A stretch of DNA of 64,000 bases, taken from NCBI RefSeq assembly GCF_028200735.1, contig NZ_JAQKPV010000005.1, forward strand, positions 62,001-126,000, given 5' to 3'. Under the pieces are notes generated by a model. The model had not been told where the DNA came from, made no database searches, and saw only the letters and a program-made list of their open reading frames with translations. The position numbers were made by a program, and so were the translations under genes. Below are positions 43,040 to 50,403 of this stretch, piece by piece. Position 1 is the stretch's first letter. Every line of letters starts with the position of its first letter. This DNA is from Streptomyces sp. ACA25 (lineage in GTDB: Bacteria; Actinomycetota; Actinomycetes; Streptomycetales; Streptomycetaceae).

Positions 43040-43912
43040 TCAGCGGCTGATGTCGTCCAGCTCGGTCAAGTCCTCATGGGAGAGGGAGAGTCCCGCGCCG
43101 GCGATGTTTTCGCGCAGGTGTGCCGTCGATGACGTGCCGGGGATGAGCAGGATGTTCGGTGATCGCTGCAGCAGCCAGGCCAGTGCGACGGACATCTGTG
43201 TCGCCTCCCATCGAGCGGCGACCGCCGAGAGCGCCGAGGACTGAAGCGGGGTAAAGCCCCCGAGGGGGAAGAAGGGCACGTACGCGATGCCGTCGGTGGC
43301 GAGCCGGTCGATGAGCTTGTCGTCGTGGCGGTGAGCGAGGTTGTACATGTTCTGCACGCACACGATCGGCGCGATGCTCTGTGCCTCGGTGACCTGCTCC
43401 TCGGTGGCGTTGCTGATCCCGAGGTGGCGGATCAGGCCCTGCTGCTGAAGTTCGACGAGCGTCTCGAACGCCTCTGCGAGCGAGCCGGGCTGGGGACCTT
43501 CGGCGTTGCCGAGTCGGAGGTTGACCAGGTCGAGTACGTCGAGCCGGAGGGACTTGAGGTTGTCGTGGACCTGGCGGCGCAGATCTTCGGGTCGCCGGGC
43601 TGTAGGCCAGCCACCCTGTTCGTCGCGGGTCGCGCCCACCTTGGTCACGATGTGCAGCGACTCGGGATAGGGGTGCAGTGCCTCGCGGATCAACTCGTTG
43701 GTGACCCGCGGCCCGTAGGCGTCGCTGGTGTCGATGTGGGTGATACCGACGTCAACTGCTTCACGCAGAACGGCCAGAGCACCCTCGCGATCGGCGGGCG
43801 GCCCCATGACCCACGGGCCGGCCAGTTGCATGGCGCCGTAACCGAACCGGGTGACGGTCAGGTCACCCGGAGTCCAGGTGCCGCCGGGAAGAGAGAGGGA
43901 GGGTGTGCTCAT
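43040..43912 (-). CDS. Aldo/keto reductase
   Basis: A 290-aa AKR. It has VTRFGYGAMQLAG, catalytic DTSDAYG (Asp and Tyr, residues 61-67), IVTKVGATRDE (Lys), and LDLVNLRLGNAEG, where most AKRs have a catalytic His in the LxQxHRxD motif; here it reads VNLRLGN, so the His is absent, as in a known AKR subgroup. NADPH-site residues lie in LIPGTSSTAHLRENIAGA. It probably reduces aldehydes or ketones. It is divergent from an HxlR regulator with palindromes between them. Confidence 0.9.
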   Translation of the reverse strand: MSTPSLSLPGGTWTPGDLTVTRFGYGAMQLAGPWVMGPPADREGALAVLREAVDVGITHIDTSDAYGPRVTNELIREALHPYPESLHIVTKVGATRDEQGGWPTARRPEDLRRQVHDNLKSLRLDVLDLVNLRLGNAEGPQPGSLAEAFETLVELQQQGLIRHLGISNATEEQVTEAQSIAPIVCVQNMYNLAHRHDDKLIDRLATDGIAYVPFFPLGGFTPLQSSALSAVAARWEATQMSVALAWLLQRSPNILLIPGTSSTAHLRENIAGAGLSLSHEDLTELDDISR

Positions 43913-43979
43913 CTTGTTGCCTTTCGTCGTGCACTCGGGGGTGACGCCTGCTGCCTCCCTGCATCAGCATGGGAGAGAA

Positions 43980-44012
43980 ACTTCCTGTCGGGAAGTAGGC
44001 ACTTGGGAGTGC
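43980..44012. promoter_or_regulatory. Two short inverted repeats, candidate HxlR operators
   Basis: ACTTCC-TGTCG-GGAAGT (43980-43996) and GCACT-TGGG-AGTGC (43999-44012) lie side by side between the divergent AKR and HxlR genes. Confidence 0.45.
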
Positions 44013-44043
44013 GTAACCCACCCATGAGTGAGAGGTGCGATCA

Positions 44044-44490
44044 GTGACGACGATGAAGGCGGCGCAGAAGAGGGCTCAGGCCAAGGTGGAGTACAACGCG
44101 TTCCTGGCAGGGTGCCCCAGCCGGCAGCTGCTCGACCGAATCTCGGACAAGTGGGTCGTCCTGATCCTGTGTGCGCTGGGCGGCGACCACAGCGCTGGCC
44201 GGCCCGATGCAGCACACGCAGACGCTCCGAAGGCGATGCGTTACTCCGAGATCTCTCGTCTTCTGGCCGGGGTCAGCCAGAAGATGCTGACCCAGACGCT
44301 ACGATCGCTGGAGCACGATGGTCTGCTCACCCGTACCGTGACGCCAACCGTCCCTGTCACCGTCTCCTACGAGCTGACCGACCTCGGGCTCTCGCTCCAC
44401 CACATGACGCGCGAGCTCAGAAACTGGGCGCAGACGCACATGGCCGAGGTCCTCGCAAACCGCGAGAACTACGACGCTCGCACCTCCTGA
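44044..44490 (+). CDS. HxlR-family transcriptional regulator
   Basis: A 148-aa winged-helix protein. It contains CPSRQLLDRISDKWVVLILCAL (with the conserved Cys that senses electrophiles in some HxlR members), RYSEISRLLAGVSQKMLTQTLRSLEHDGLLTRTV, and VSYELTDLGLSLHHMTREL. An insertion after the first helix (GGDHSAGRPDAAHADAPKA, about residues 40-58) lengthens it. GAGAGG lies 8 nt before the GTG at 44044; an ATG follows at 44053. It likely controls the divergent aldo/keto reductase. Confidence 0.88.
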   Translation: MTTMKAAQKRAQAKVEYNAFLAGCPSRQLLDRISDKWVVLILCALGGDHSAGRPDAAHADAPKAMRYSEISRLLAGVSQKMLTQTLRSLEHDGLLTRTVTPTVPVTVSYELTDLGLSLHHMTRELRNWAQTHMAEVLANRENYDARTS

Positions 44491-44581
44491 CGACTCACAT
44501 CCAACCATCCACAGCTCTGCATTCTCGGCGTTACACCCTCGACTGCGAAAAGCCGCTGTGAATGTTCCTGAGAACACCACC

Positions 44582-44749
44582 TGACAGAAGTCCTCCTACA
44601 GCGGTGACGCGTGCCAACTGCCGTGATCTCGCGACCATTGCCGGTCGCGTTGCTCTTCCGGGAGAGTGACGACCCCGGCACCGTCCTCGCCACCACTCCT
44701 GCTCGTCTTGCCGCTCTTCTCACCAGATCAGGAACAGCAGCATCTGACG
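44582..44749 (+). pseudogene. Frameshifted DUF397 remnant
   Basis: The DNA aligns along most of its length with the intact DUF397 gene at 42463. It begins CAGAAGTCCTCCTACAGCG (QKSSYSGDA), runs into a stop at CCGTGA, and resumes in another frame as LLFRESDDPGTVLATTPARLAALLT. No usable start is present. It is a recent duplicate or the relic of a second DUF397 locus. Confidence 0.8.
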
Positions 44750-44897
44750 CCGGGCGGACGCCTGGACCGGGCGCGAGCGGGCGGCGGGGCCCAAGCGGCC
44801 GGGACCGTCCTCGCTGCCCCGACCCACGTACCGTGGCCCCTGCCCCTCGGCCCGCCGACTGCTGACATGTCGGCCGACAACGAACGGAAGTCCCCTC

Positions 44898-45632
44898 ATG
44901 AATCCCCGATTCGACCGTCAGCGGGTCGTCATCACCGGCGCTTCCCGCGATTTCGGCCGCACCTTGGCGGTCCGCTTCGCCCAACAGGGGGCGGAGGTCT
45001 ACTTGTCCGCGCGCAGCCTCGCCGGCGCAGAGAAGGTACGGGACGAGATCCGGGCCCTGGGCCACGAGAACGTCCATGCCTTTGCCTGCGACCTCGCAGA
45101 TCCCGCTTCCGTACGCGACTTCGCCTCCCGCCTCCGCGACGCCACCGACCGCGTCGACGTTCTGGTCAACAACGGCGCACGCTGGCTGGAGGGCACGGAT
45201 CTGCTCAGCGCGTCGGATGAGGACATCGTGGACACCATCGCCTCGGGTGCCACCGGAACCGTCCTGGTCGTGAAGCACCTGCTGCCGCTGCTCCTGGTCT
45301 CGGACCGGCCCGACATCGTCACCATGATCTCGACCTGCGGTGTCCCCGGGTCGGAGGGCTCCGGCGCACACGCCGCCTTTCACGCAGCGAAGCACGCCCA
45401 GAGCGGATTCACCGGCATTCTGTCCAAGCGGCTGCGGCAGCAGGGAGTCCGGGTGATCTCCCTCTATCCGCCCGACTTCCGGAACGCCGATCCGCTCTCC
45501 GGCGAATGGCACACCACCTCGCGCGCTGCGGGCGACCTGCTGACTTCCCAGTCACTGTCGGACTGTGTGCTGTTCGCCGTCGCCCAGCCTCGTGACTGCT
45601 TCATCAGCTCCTTCCATTTCGAACAGGTCTGA
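44898..45632 (+). CDS. SDR-family protein with Phe in place of catalytic Tyr
   Basis: A 244-aa SDR. It has the nucleotide motif TGASRDFG (residues 13-20), VNNGAR in place of NAG, and STCGVPGSEGSGAHAAFHAAKHA, where FxxxK stands at the YxxxK position. The catalytic Ser is present (MISTCG). Loss of the Tyr hydroxyl should impair normal hydride chemistry, so this may be a sensor, a binding protein or an altered enzyme. AACGGAAG lies before the ATG. It sits directly after the DUF397 relic. Confidence 0.85.
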   Translation: MNPRFDRQRVVITGASRDFGRTLAVRFAQQGAEVYLSARSLAGAEKVRDEIRALGHENVHAFACDLADPASVRDFASRLRDATDRVDVLVNNGARWLEGTDLLSASDEDIVDTIASGATGTVLVVKHLLPLLLVSDRPDIVTMISTCGVPGSEGSGAHAAFHAAKHAQSGFTGILSKRLRQQGVRVISLYPPDFRNADPLSGEWHTTSRAAGDLLTSQSLSDCVLFAVAQPRDCFISSFHFEQV

Positions 45633-45689
45633 AACCCGGGGATGACCGGCGACTGCGCCTGCTGACAGCCGTGGCGCCGGGTGGTTTTC

Positions 45690-45800
45690 CTCGACGCTCG
45701 CGCCAACATTGTCCGCCTTCGTCAACACCTCTGGAGGCGGAACGCTGATCTTCGGGTGGGATGAATCGGATCATCCACTGGTGGATATGATGGCGCAGCC
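45690..45800 (+). pseudogene. Possible AlbA/Schlafen-domain fragment
   Basis: The in-frame peptide SAFVNTSGGGTLIFGWDESDHPLVDMM resembles the start of AlbA_2 (Schlafen-like) domains, which have a SAFANTxGGTLxxGVDE pattern. No upstream half of such a gene exists, and the frame runs into unrelated sequence, so a remnant is the best reading. Confidence 0.4.
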
Positions 45801-45876
45801 TGCAAAGCGGCGCTCGTGTCCTGCTCGGACCGCAGGTCAGGGGCTACCCTTTTCTGTGCGTCGCCCATATGTGACC

Positions 45877-46098
45877 ATGTCAGTCATGGGAATGATGCGA
45901 CGTCGCTGGCTCCGGGTGAATGCTGCAATAGTGTTCGGAGTCTGTTCCGCGTGGCCGGTGGGCAGCCTAGTCAGAGGGGAAATGCCCCCAGGGGTGGCAA
46001 TTGCCTATCTTGCGGTCATTCTGGGGGTTGTCTCCTTCATTTTTTATCTAGCCTTTAGCATTGAAAGGCCTCAAAGAGGCATTGGGTGCAATTCATAG
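45877..46098 (+). CDS. Small two-helix membrane protein of atypical base composition
   Basis: A 73-aa protein: MSVMGMMRRRWLRVNAAIVF, then a first helix to about residue 30, then VAIAYLAVILGVVSFIFYLAFSIE as the second. Codons such as TTT, TAT, CTA, ATT and AGA are unusually frequent compared with neighbours, suggesting recent acquisition. A GTG two codons upstream (45871) is an alternative start. No family recognised. The flanking 46099-46244 shows no gene. Confidence 0.45.
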   Translation: MSVMGMMRRRWLRVNAAIVFGVCSAWPVGSLVRGEMPPGVAIAYLAVILGVVSFIFYLAFSIERPQRGIGCNS

Positions 46099-46244
46099 CT
46101 GATTCCGCAAAGTGACTGTGTTCACTGTGTATTTCAACCCAGGTTGTCCTTGGTCTGCCTGTGGGGGAGCCGCGGAATCATCGACCGGTTGCTGAGGAAG
46201 AGGCGCCCGGGCGCCCGCGACACCCGCGCAGTACGAGCGGGTGG

Positions 46245-46691
46245 TCAGCAGCGGATGAACCGCCTGGGGCCGGGGCCTTGGGTGCTGAGCACGTCGTCGG
46301 GGTTGGCCAGCGTGCAACTGCTCAGGGACAGGCAGCCGCACCCGATGCACTGGTCGAGGTTGTCCCGCAGTTCGGTGAGCTGGTCGATCCGTTCGTTGAG
46401 CTCGTCCTTCCAGCCGCTGGAGACCTCGGCCCAGTCCTCGGGGGTCGGGGTCCGTTCCTCCGGGAGCCGGCCGAGGGCCTCGCGGATGGTGCTCAGCGGC
46501 ATGCCCAGGTTCTGCGAGACCCGGACGAACGCCACTCTGCGCAGCATGTCCCGCGTGTAGCGGCGCTGGTTGCCCGAGGTGCGGCGGCTGTGGATGAGCC
46601 CCTGGTCCTCGTAGAAGCGCAGCGCGGAAGTGGCGACGCCGCTGCGCTCGGCGAGCTGTCCGATGGTGAGTTCTCTGGAGACCGGAGCCAT
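46245..46691 (-). CDS. soxR: SoxR, redox-sensing MerR-family activator
   Basis: A 148-aa MerR-family protein: HTH LTIGQLAERSGVATSALRFYEDQGLI (residues 8-33), a coiled-coil dimerisation helix, and the [2Fe-2S] cluster motif CIGCGCLSLSSC with Cys115, Cys118, Cys120 and Cys126. In Streptomyces SoxR responds to redox-active antibiotics rather than superoxide alone. The ATG at 46691 is the normal SoxR start. The divergent flavin-reductase gene and a SoxR box lie immediately upstream. Confidence 0.95.
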   Translation of the reverse strand: MAPVSRELTIGQLAERSGVATSALRFYEDQGLIHSRRTSGNQRRYTRDMLRRVAFVRVSQNLGMPLSTIREALGRLPEERTPTPEDWAEVSSGWKDELNERIDQLTELRDNLDQCIGCGCLSLSSCTLANPDDVLSTQGPGPRRFIRC

Positions 46692-46705
46692 GCGCTCAGC
46701 ATAGC

Positions 46706-46736
46706 TTGACCTCAAGTGGCCTTGAAGTTTCATGCT
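46706..46736 (+). promoter_or_regulatory. SoxR-box promoter for the flavin reductase gene
   Basis: ACCTCAAG (46709-46716) and CTTGAAGT (46721-46728) form the SoxR half-sites (7 of 8 pair). They lie between TTGACC (46706-46711) and CATGCT (46731-46736), 19 nt apart, the overlong spacer typical of MerR-family activation. The site also overlaps the soxR upstream region. Confidence 0.75.
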
Positions 46737-46780
46737 GGTCCCCGTCCGGAAGAAGACCTCTCAGACGGGAAGTTGCCCTC

Positions 46781-47341
46781 ATGTCTGCTGTCACCCCTCT
46801 CAAGATCGCCGTGATCGTCGGAAGCACCCGCGCAGGACGGTTCGGCCCCGCCCTCGCCGACTGGGTCGTGGAGCGGATGGCCCGGCACGGCGGTCTTGAG
46901 CCCGACCTGCTGGATCTGGCCCACTTCGACCTGCCCACCGTCATCGACTTCGGTGCCCCCGAGCCGCCCGCGGTGGGCGAGCTGGGGCGCCGGCTCGCGG
47001 ACGCGGACGGGTTCCTCGTCGTCACCCCGGAGTACAACCACAGCTTCCCGGCCTCGCTGAAGAACGCCATCGACCTCTACCGGTCCGAGTGGAACGCCAA
47101 GCCGGTCAGCTTCGTGTCCTACGGCGGGATCAGCGGCGGGCTGCGCGCCGTCGAACAGCTGCGCCTGGTCTTCGCCGAGCTGCACGCCACAACGCTGCGG
47201 GACACCGTCAGCCTGCACGGCACCACCGACCTGGGGCCGGACCCGGGCCGGGAGGCCGCCGCCAAGGTGCTGTTCGACCAGCTCACCTGGTGGGCCCAGG
47301 CGCTGCGGGACGCCCGGACCGCCCGCCCCTACGCTTCCTGA
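46781..47341 (+). CDS. NADPH-dependent FMN reductase (SoxR target)
   Basis: A 186-aa flavodoxin-like reductase. The FMN phosphate loop is VGSTRAGRFG (residues 14-23); TPEYNHSFPASLKNAID is the family signature, and SYGGISGGLRAVEQLR follows. NADPH-dependent FMN reductases are among the few SoxR targets known in Streptomyces, and a SoxR box lies 45-75 bp upstream. It probably detoxifies quinones or redox-cycling metabolites. GGGAAG precedes the ATG. Confidence 0.93.
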   Translation: MSAVTPLKIAVIVGSTRAGRFGPALADWVVERMARHGGLEPDLLDLAHFDLPTVIDFGAPEPPAVGELGRRLADADGFLVVTPEYNHSFPASLKNAIDLYRSEWNAKPVSFVSYGGISGGLRAVEQLRLVFAELHATTLRDTVSLHGTTDLGPDPGREAAAKVLFDQLTWWAQALRDARTARPYAS

Positions 47342-47365
47342 TCTCCTCCGGGCCTCACGCACAGC

Positions 47366-47400
47366 GCTGCCCCCGGCGGCCGAAGACCGTCGGGGGCAGC
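47366..47400. terminator. Hairpin terminator after flavin reductase gene
   Basis: GCTGCCCCCG (47366-47375) and CGGGGGCAGC (47391-47400) are perfect reverse complements between convergent genes. Confidence 0.7.
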
Positions 47401-47466
47401 AGCGGTGCGGGGTGGTGCGGGGTGGTGCGGGGTGGTGCGGGGTGGTGCGGGGTAATGCGGGGCGGT
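47401..47466 (+). repeat. 10-bp tandem repeat, unit GGTGGTGCGG
   Basis: Four exact copies (47411-47450) are flanked by variants AGCGGTGCGG, GGTAATGCGG and GGCGGT. It abuts the 3' end of the nucleotidase gene and is G-rich on the plus strand. Confidence 0.85.
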
Positions 47467-49271
47467 CAGCGGAGGACGGTGATGCGGTCCGCTGCCGGTG
47501 CCGTGATCGGTGCGTCGGCGGAGGAGATGGCGGACAGGTGGTCCGCCAGGGCCTCCAGGTCGTTGCCGCCGACCAGCGGGTTGGTGTGCTCGGCCAGGGT
47601 CGGGAAGCCGTCGCCGCCGCCCGCCAGGAAGGAGTTGACCGCGACCCGGTAGACCCGGTCGGCCTCCAGCGGCTCGCCGTGCAGGGTCACCGAATCGGCA
47701 ACGATGCGGTCGGCGCCGGAACGGGTGAGGTCCAGGGTGTAGGCGAAGCCCTCCGACGGCTGAAGGATCTTCATGGTGCCCAGGTTGGGGCCGCTGACCT
47801 GCTCGCGGAGCACGGCCAGCAGTTGCTCACCGCTGAGGTCCACCAGGTACACGTAGTTGGAGAAGGGCTGCACCGCGAAGCCCTCCCCGTAGGTGACCAC
47901 GCCGTCGCCCTCCTCACCCGAGGCGGCGTAGGTCAGGTCGGTGCGGATGCCCCCGGGGTTCATCAGGGCGAGCACCGCGGACTCGTCGAGCCCCTGGGCG
48001 TGTGCCAGTTGCGCGTCGGCGATCAGGTTGCCCAGCGGGGACTCGGGGATGTTGCGGTCCTGGGTGATGTCCTCGGTGATCCAGCCGATCGGCCGGTTGG
48101 CGATCGGGGCGGCCAGCTCGTTCCAGAAGCTGAGCAGGTCGGTCATGTCGGCCGCCCGCTGGTGGTCGCGGTGCACCACCCGGTTGGTGCCCTCCACCGA
48201 GGCCCGCACGATGTCCTTGCTGCGCCGGTCGTAGGACATGTTCAGCTCGGTGACCAGCCGGCCGTTGGACTGGGCCGAGGTCACCAGACGGTCGTTGCCC
48301 GCCGGGTCGGGAATGGTGCACACGTACGGCTGGTGGGTGTGCCCGGTGATCAGCACGTCCACGCCCGCGTGGGTGTTCTCCGCGATGTCCACGATCGGGC
48401 CGGACAGGCCGCCGTCGGCGTCGCAGTCGTGGTTGTACGCCGTGGAGGCCGGGTAACCACCCTCGTGGACCAGGGCGATGACGGCGTGGACGCCCTTGCG
48501 CTTCAGCTCTTCGGTGTACTTGTTGAGCGTCTCCACCTCGTCACGGAACTCCAGCCCGCGGATTCCCTCCGCGGTGACGATGTCCGCGGTGCCCTCCAGC
48601 GTCACGCCGATGAAGCCGACCTTGACGCCCTTGATGTTCTGCACGCTGTACGGGGCGAGGACCGGCTTGCCGGTGTCCTCGTGCACGACGTTGGCGGCCA
48701 GGAAGGGGAAGTCGGCGCCCTCGAACTCGCGGTCCTCCACGTAGCAGCCGTCCGCCGGGTGGCAGCCGCCCTCCTGCTTGCGGATCAGTTCGCGCCAGCC
48801 CTCGTCGAACTCGTGGTTGCCGACGCCGACGACGTCCATCTCCATGAGGTTCAGCGCCTCGATGGTGGGCTCGTCGTGGAACATTCCCGACAGCAGCGGG
48901 GTGGCGCCGACCATGTCACCGGCGGCGACGGTCACCGAGCGGGGGTGGCCCTCCCGCGCCTCGCGCAGCGCGGTGGCCAGGTACTCCGCGCCGCCCGCGT
49001 CGATCGTCTCGTGCGAGCCGTGCCCGTGGTCGTGCACGACCTGACCGCCGGAGCCGGACGGCGGCTCCAGCGCCCCGTGGAAGTCGTTGAGGGCCAGCAC
49101 CTGGAGTTCGGCGGTGGGGCCCGGCTTCCCCGGCTTTCCCGGCGGGCCGTGCCGGTCCGGTGCCGCGTGGGCGGCGGGCAGCGAGAGGGCGAGCGCCCCG
49201 GCGACGGCCACGGCAACCGCGCCGGCAGCCTTCCGGGTCGTGCGTGGGCGTCGGGTGGAGGAACGGTGCAT
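47466..49271 (-). CDS. Secreted bifunctional metallophosphatase/5'-nucleotidase
   Basis: A 601-aa UshA-type enzyme. The signal peptide (residues 1-36) has Arg-Arg pairs and an AHA-AP cleavage region, followed by a Gly/Pro/Lys linker. The metallophosphatase domain has LALNDFHGAL, AAGDMVGATPLLSG, VVGVGNHEFDEG and ITGHTHQPYVC. The C-terminal nucleotidase domain has NLIADAQLAHA, ALMNPGGIRTDL and FLAGGGDGFPTL. It liberates phosphate and nucleosides outside the cell and in S. coelicolor belongs to the phosphate-starvation response. Only a single GTTCACC half-site is visible near its start (49279-49286), so a full PHO box is not supported. Confidence 0.93.
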   Translation of the reverse strand: MHRSSTRRPRTTRKAAGAVAVAVAGALALSLPAAHAAPDRHGPPGKPGKPGPTAELQVLALNDFHGALEPPSGSGGQVVHDHGHGSHETIDAGGAEYLATALREAREGHPRSVTVAAGDMVGATPLLSGMFHDEPTIEALNLMEMDVVGVGNHEFDEGWRELIRKQEGGCHPADGCYVEDREFEGADFPFLAANVVHEDTGKPVLAPYSVQNIKGVKVGFIGVTLEGTADIVTAEGIRGLEFRDEVETLNKYTEELKRKGVHAVIALVHEGGYPASTAYNHDCDADGGLSGPIVDIAENTHAGVDVLITGHTHQPYVCTIPDPAGNDRLVTSAQSNGRLVTELNMSYDRRSKDIVRASVEGTNRVVHRDHQRAADMTDLLSFWNELAAPIANRPIGWITEDITQDRNIPESPLGNLIADAQLAHAQGLDESAVLALMNPGGIRTDLTYAASGEEGDGVVTYGEGFAVQPFSNYVYLVDLSGEQLLAVLREQVSGPNLGTMKILQPSEGFAYTLDLTRSGADRIVADSVTLHGEPLEADRVYRVAVNSFLAGGGDGFPTLAEHTNPLVGGNDLEALADHLSAISSADAPITAPAADRITVLR

Positions 49272-49333
49272 GGGCGGTGAACCTCTTCCTGAGGGGGAAG
49301 CGAAGGCAACGTAAGTGCGCACCGCAGCCTACG

Positions 49334-49347
49334 GCTACGCGCGTAGC
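49334..49347. promoter_or_regulatory. Perfect 14-bp palindrome between nucleotidase and mshD genes
   Basis: GCTACGC-GCGTAGC without a spacer, in the 144-bp divergent gap. The regulator is unknown. Confidence 0.4.
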
Positions 49348-49379
49348 TCGTCAGGAGGGATCAGGTAACGAGGACATTG

Positions 49380-49397
49380 CCCGCAGCTGACTGCGGG
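49380..49397 (+). promoter_or_regulatory. Small hairpin in the mshD leader
   Basis: CCCGCAG-CTGA-CTGCGGG, perfect 7-bp stem with a tetraloop, ending 18 nt before the mshD ATG. It could affect ribosome access. No SigR-type GGAAT-N18-GTT promoter was found upstream. Confidence 0.4.
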
Positions 49398-49415
49398 CCC
49401 CGTAGAGTCAGGGGC

Positions 49416-50321
49416 ATGAGTGACGTCGTGGTACGGGACGAGGTGTCGGCGGCGGACCTGTGGGACGCCCTCAGGCTGATCGACGCCGCTGCCCGGGTGG
49501 ACGGCCAGAGCTCCGTCTCCGAACAGGGCAGGCTGCTGCTGCGCGGCGGGCAACGGCAGGGCGTGAAGCACGTGATGCTCCGCCTGCACGGCGAGCTCGT
49601 CGGCTACGCCCAGCTGGACGGCACCGATCCGGTGGAGGCGCCCTCGGCGGAGCTGGTCGTGCACCCCGCGGAGCGTGGCCGGGGGTACGGCCGCGCCCTC
49701 GGGGCGGCGCTGCTCGCCGAGTCGGGCCACCGGCTGCGGGTGTGGGCGCACGGCGGCCACCCCGCCGCCCGGCATCTCGCCCAGAGCCTGGGCCTCGTGC
49801 TCTTCCGGGAACTGCGGCAGCTGCGCAGGCCGCTGGACGGGCTCCGGCTCGACGAGCCCACCCTCCCCGAGGGGGTGACGGTGCGCACCTTCGTCCCCGG
49901 ACAGGACGACGCGGCCTGGCTCGAGCTGAACGCCGCCGCGTTCGCCCACCACCCCGAGCAGGGGGCGCTGACCCAGCAGGATCTGGACGCCCGCAAGGCC
50001 GAGGCCTGGTTCGACCCGTCCGGTTTCTTTCTCGCCGTCCGCGACGACGGGACCGAGCAGCTCCTCGGCTTCCACTGGACCAAGGTGCACACCGCGGAGG
50101 GTGTCGGTGAGGTGTACGTCCTGGGGGTAGCCCCCGAGGCGCAGGGCCTGGGCCTGGGCAAGATACTGACCACGGTCGGGCTGCGCTACCTGTCGCGCGA
50201 CCGCGGTCTGCCGACCGCCATGCTCTACGTGGACGCGGACAACGCGCCGGCGCTCAGCGTCTACGAAGGGCTGGGCTTCCGCACGTACGAGACGGACCTG
50301 ATGTACCGCACCGAGAGCTGA
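49416..50321 (+). CDS. mshD: Mycothiol synthase MshD
   Basis: A 301-aa protein with two GNAT domains that acetylates Cys-GlcN-Ins with acetyl-CoA, the last step of mycothiol synthesis. The N-terminal domain has [24 protein letters not shown] (cofactor-binding but less active); the catalytic C-terminal domain has [24 protein letters not shown] and the terminal segment [25 protein letters not shown]. The ATG at 49416 has CAGGGG upstream. It is followed by ppk 82 bp downstream. mshA is also in this window (55280). Confidence 0.95.
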   Translation: MSDVVVRDEVSAADLWDALRLIDAAARVDGQSSVSEQGRLLLRGGQRQGVKHVMLRLHGELVGYAQLDGTDPVEAPSAELVVHPAERGRGYGRALGAALLAESGHRLRVWAHGGHPAARHLAQSLGLVLFRELRQLRRPLDGLRLDEPTLPEGVTVRTFVPGQDDAAWLELNAAAFAHHPEQGALTQQDLDARKAEAWFDPSGFFLAVRDDGTEQLLGFHWTKVHTAEGVGEVYVLGVAPEAQGLGLGKILTTVGLRYLSRDRGLPTAMLYVDADNAPALSVYEGLGFRTYETDLMYRTES

Positions 50322-50403
50322 GCCGGGCCCGCCCGTCGGCCGGACACCCGGGTGTAACCCGCAGGAGAGGTTGCGTTCGCGCAGGCAGCGGGAGAATGGG
50401 GGC

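Noticed and set aside
43040..43912. The aldo/keto reductase as a pseudogene because the usual catalytic His is missing
   Set aside because: The frame is intact, codon use is normal, and AKR subgroups without that His exist.
47401..47466. CRISPR array
   Set aside because: The repeats are 10 bp, contiguous and without spacers. No other regularly spaced repeats and no cas genes occur in the window.
49272..49300. PHO box for the 5'-nucleotidase
   Set aside because: Only one GTTCACC half-unit is visible near the start codon; no convincing pair of 11-bp direct repeats was found.
49348..49415. SigR promoter for mshD
   Set aside because: GGGAT is present but no GTT follows at 18-19 nt.
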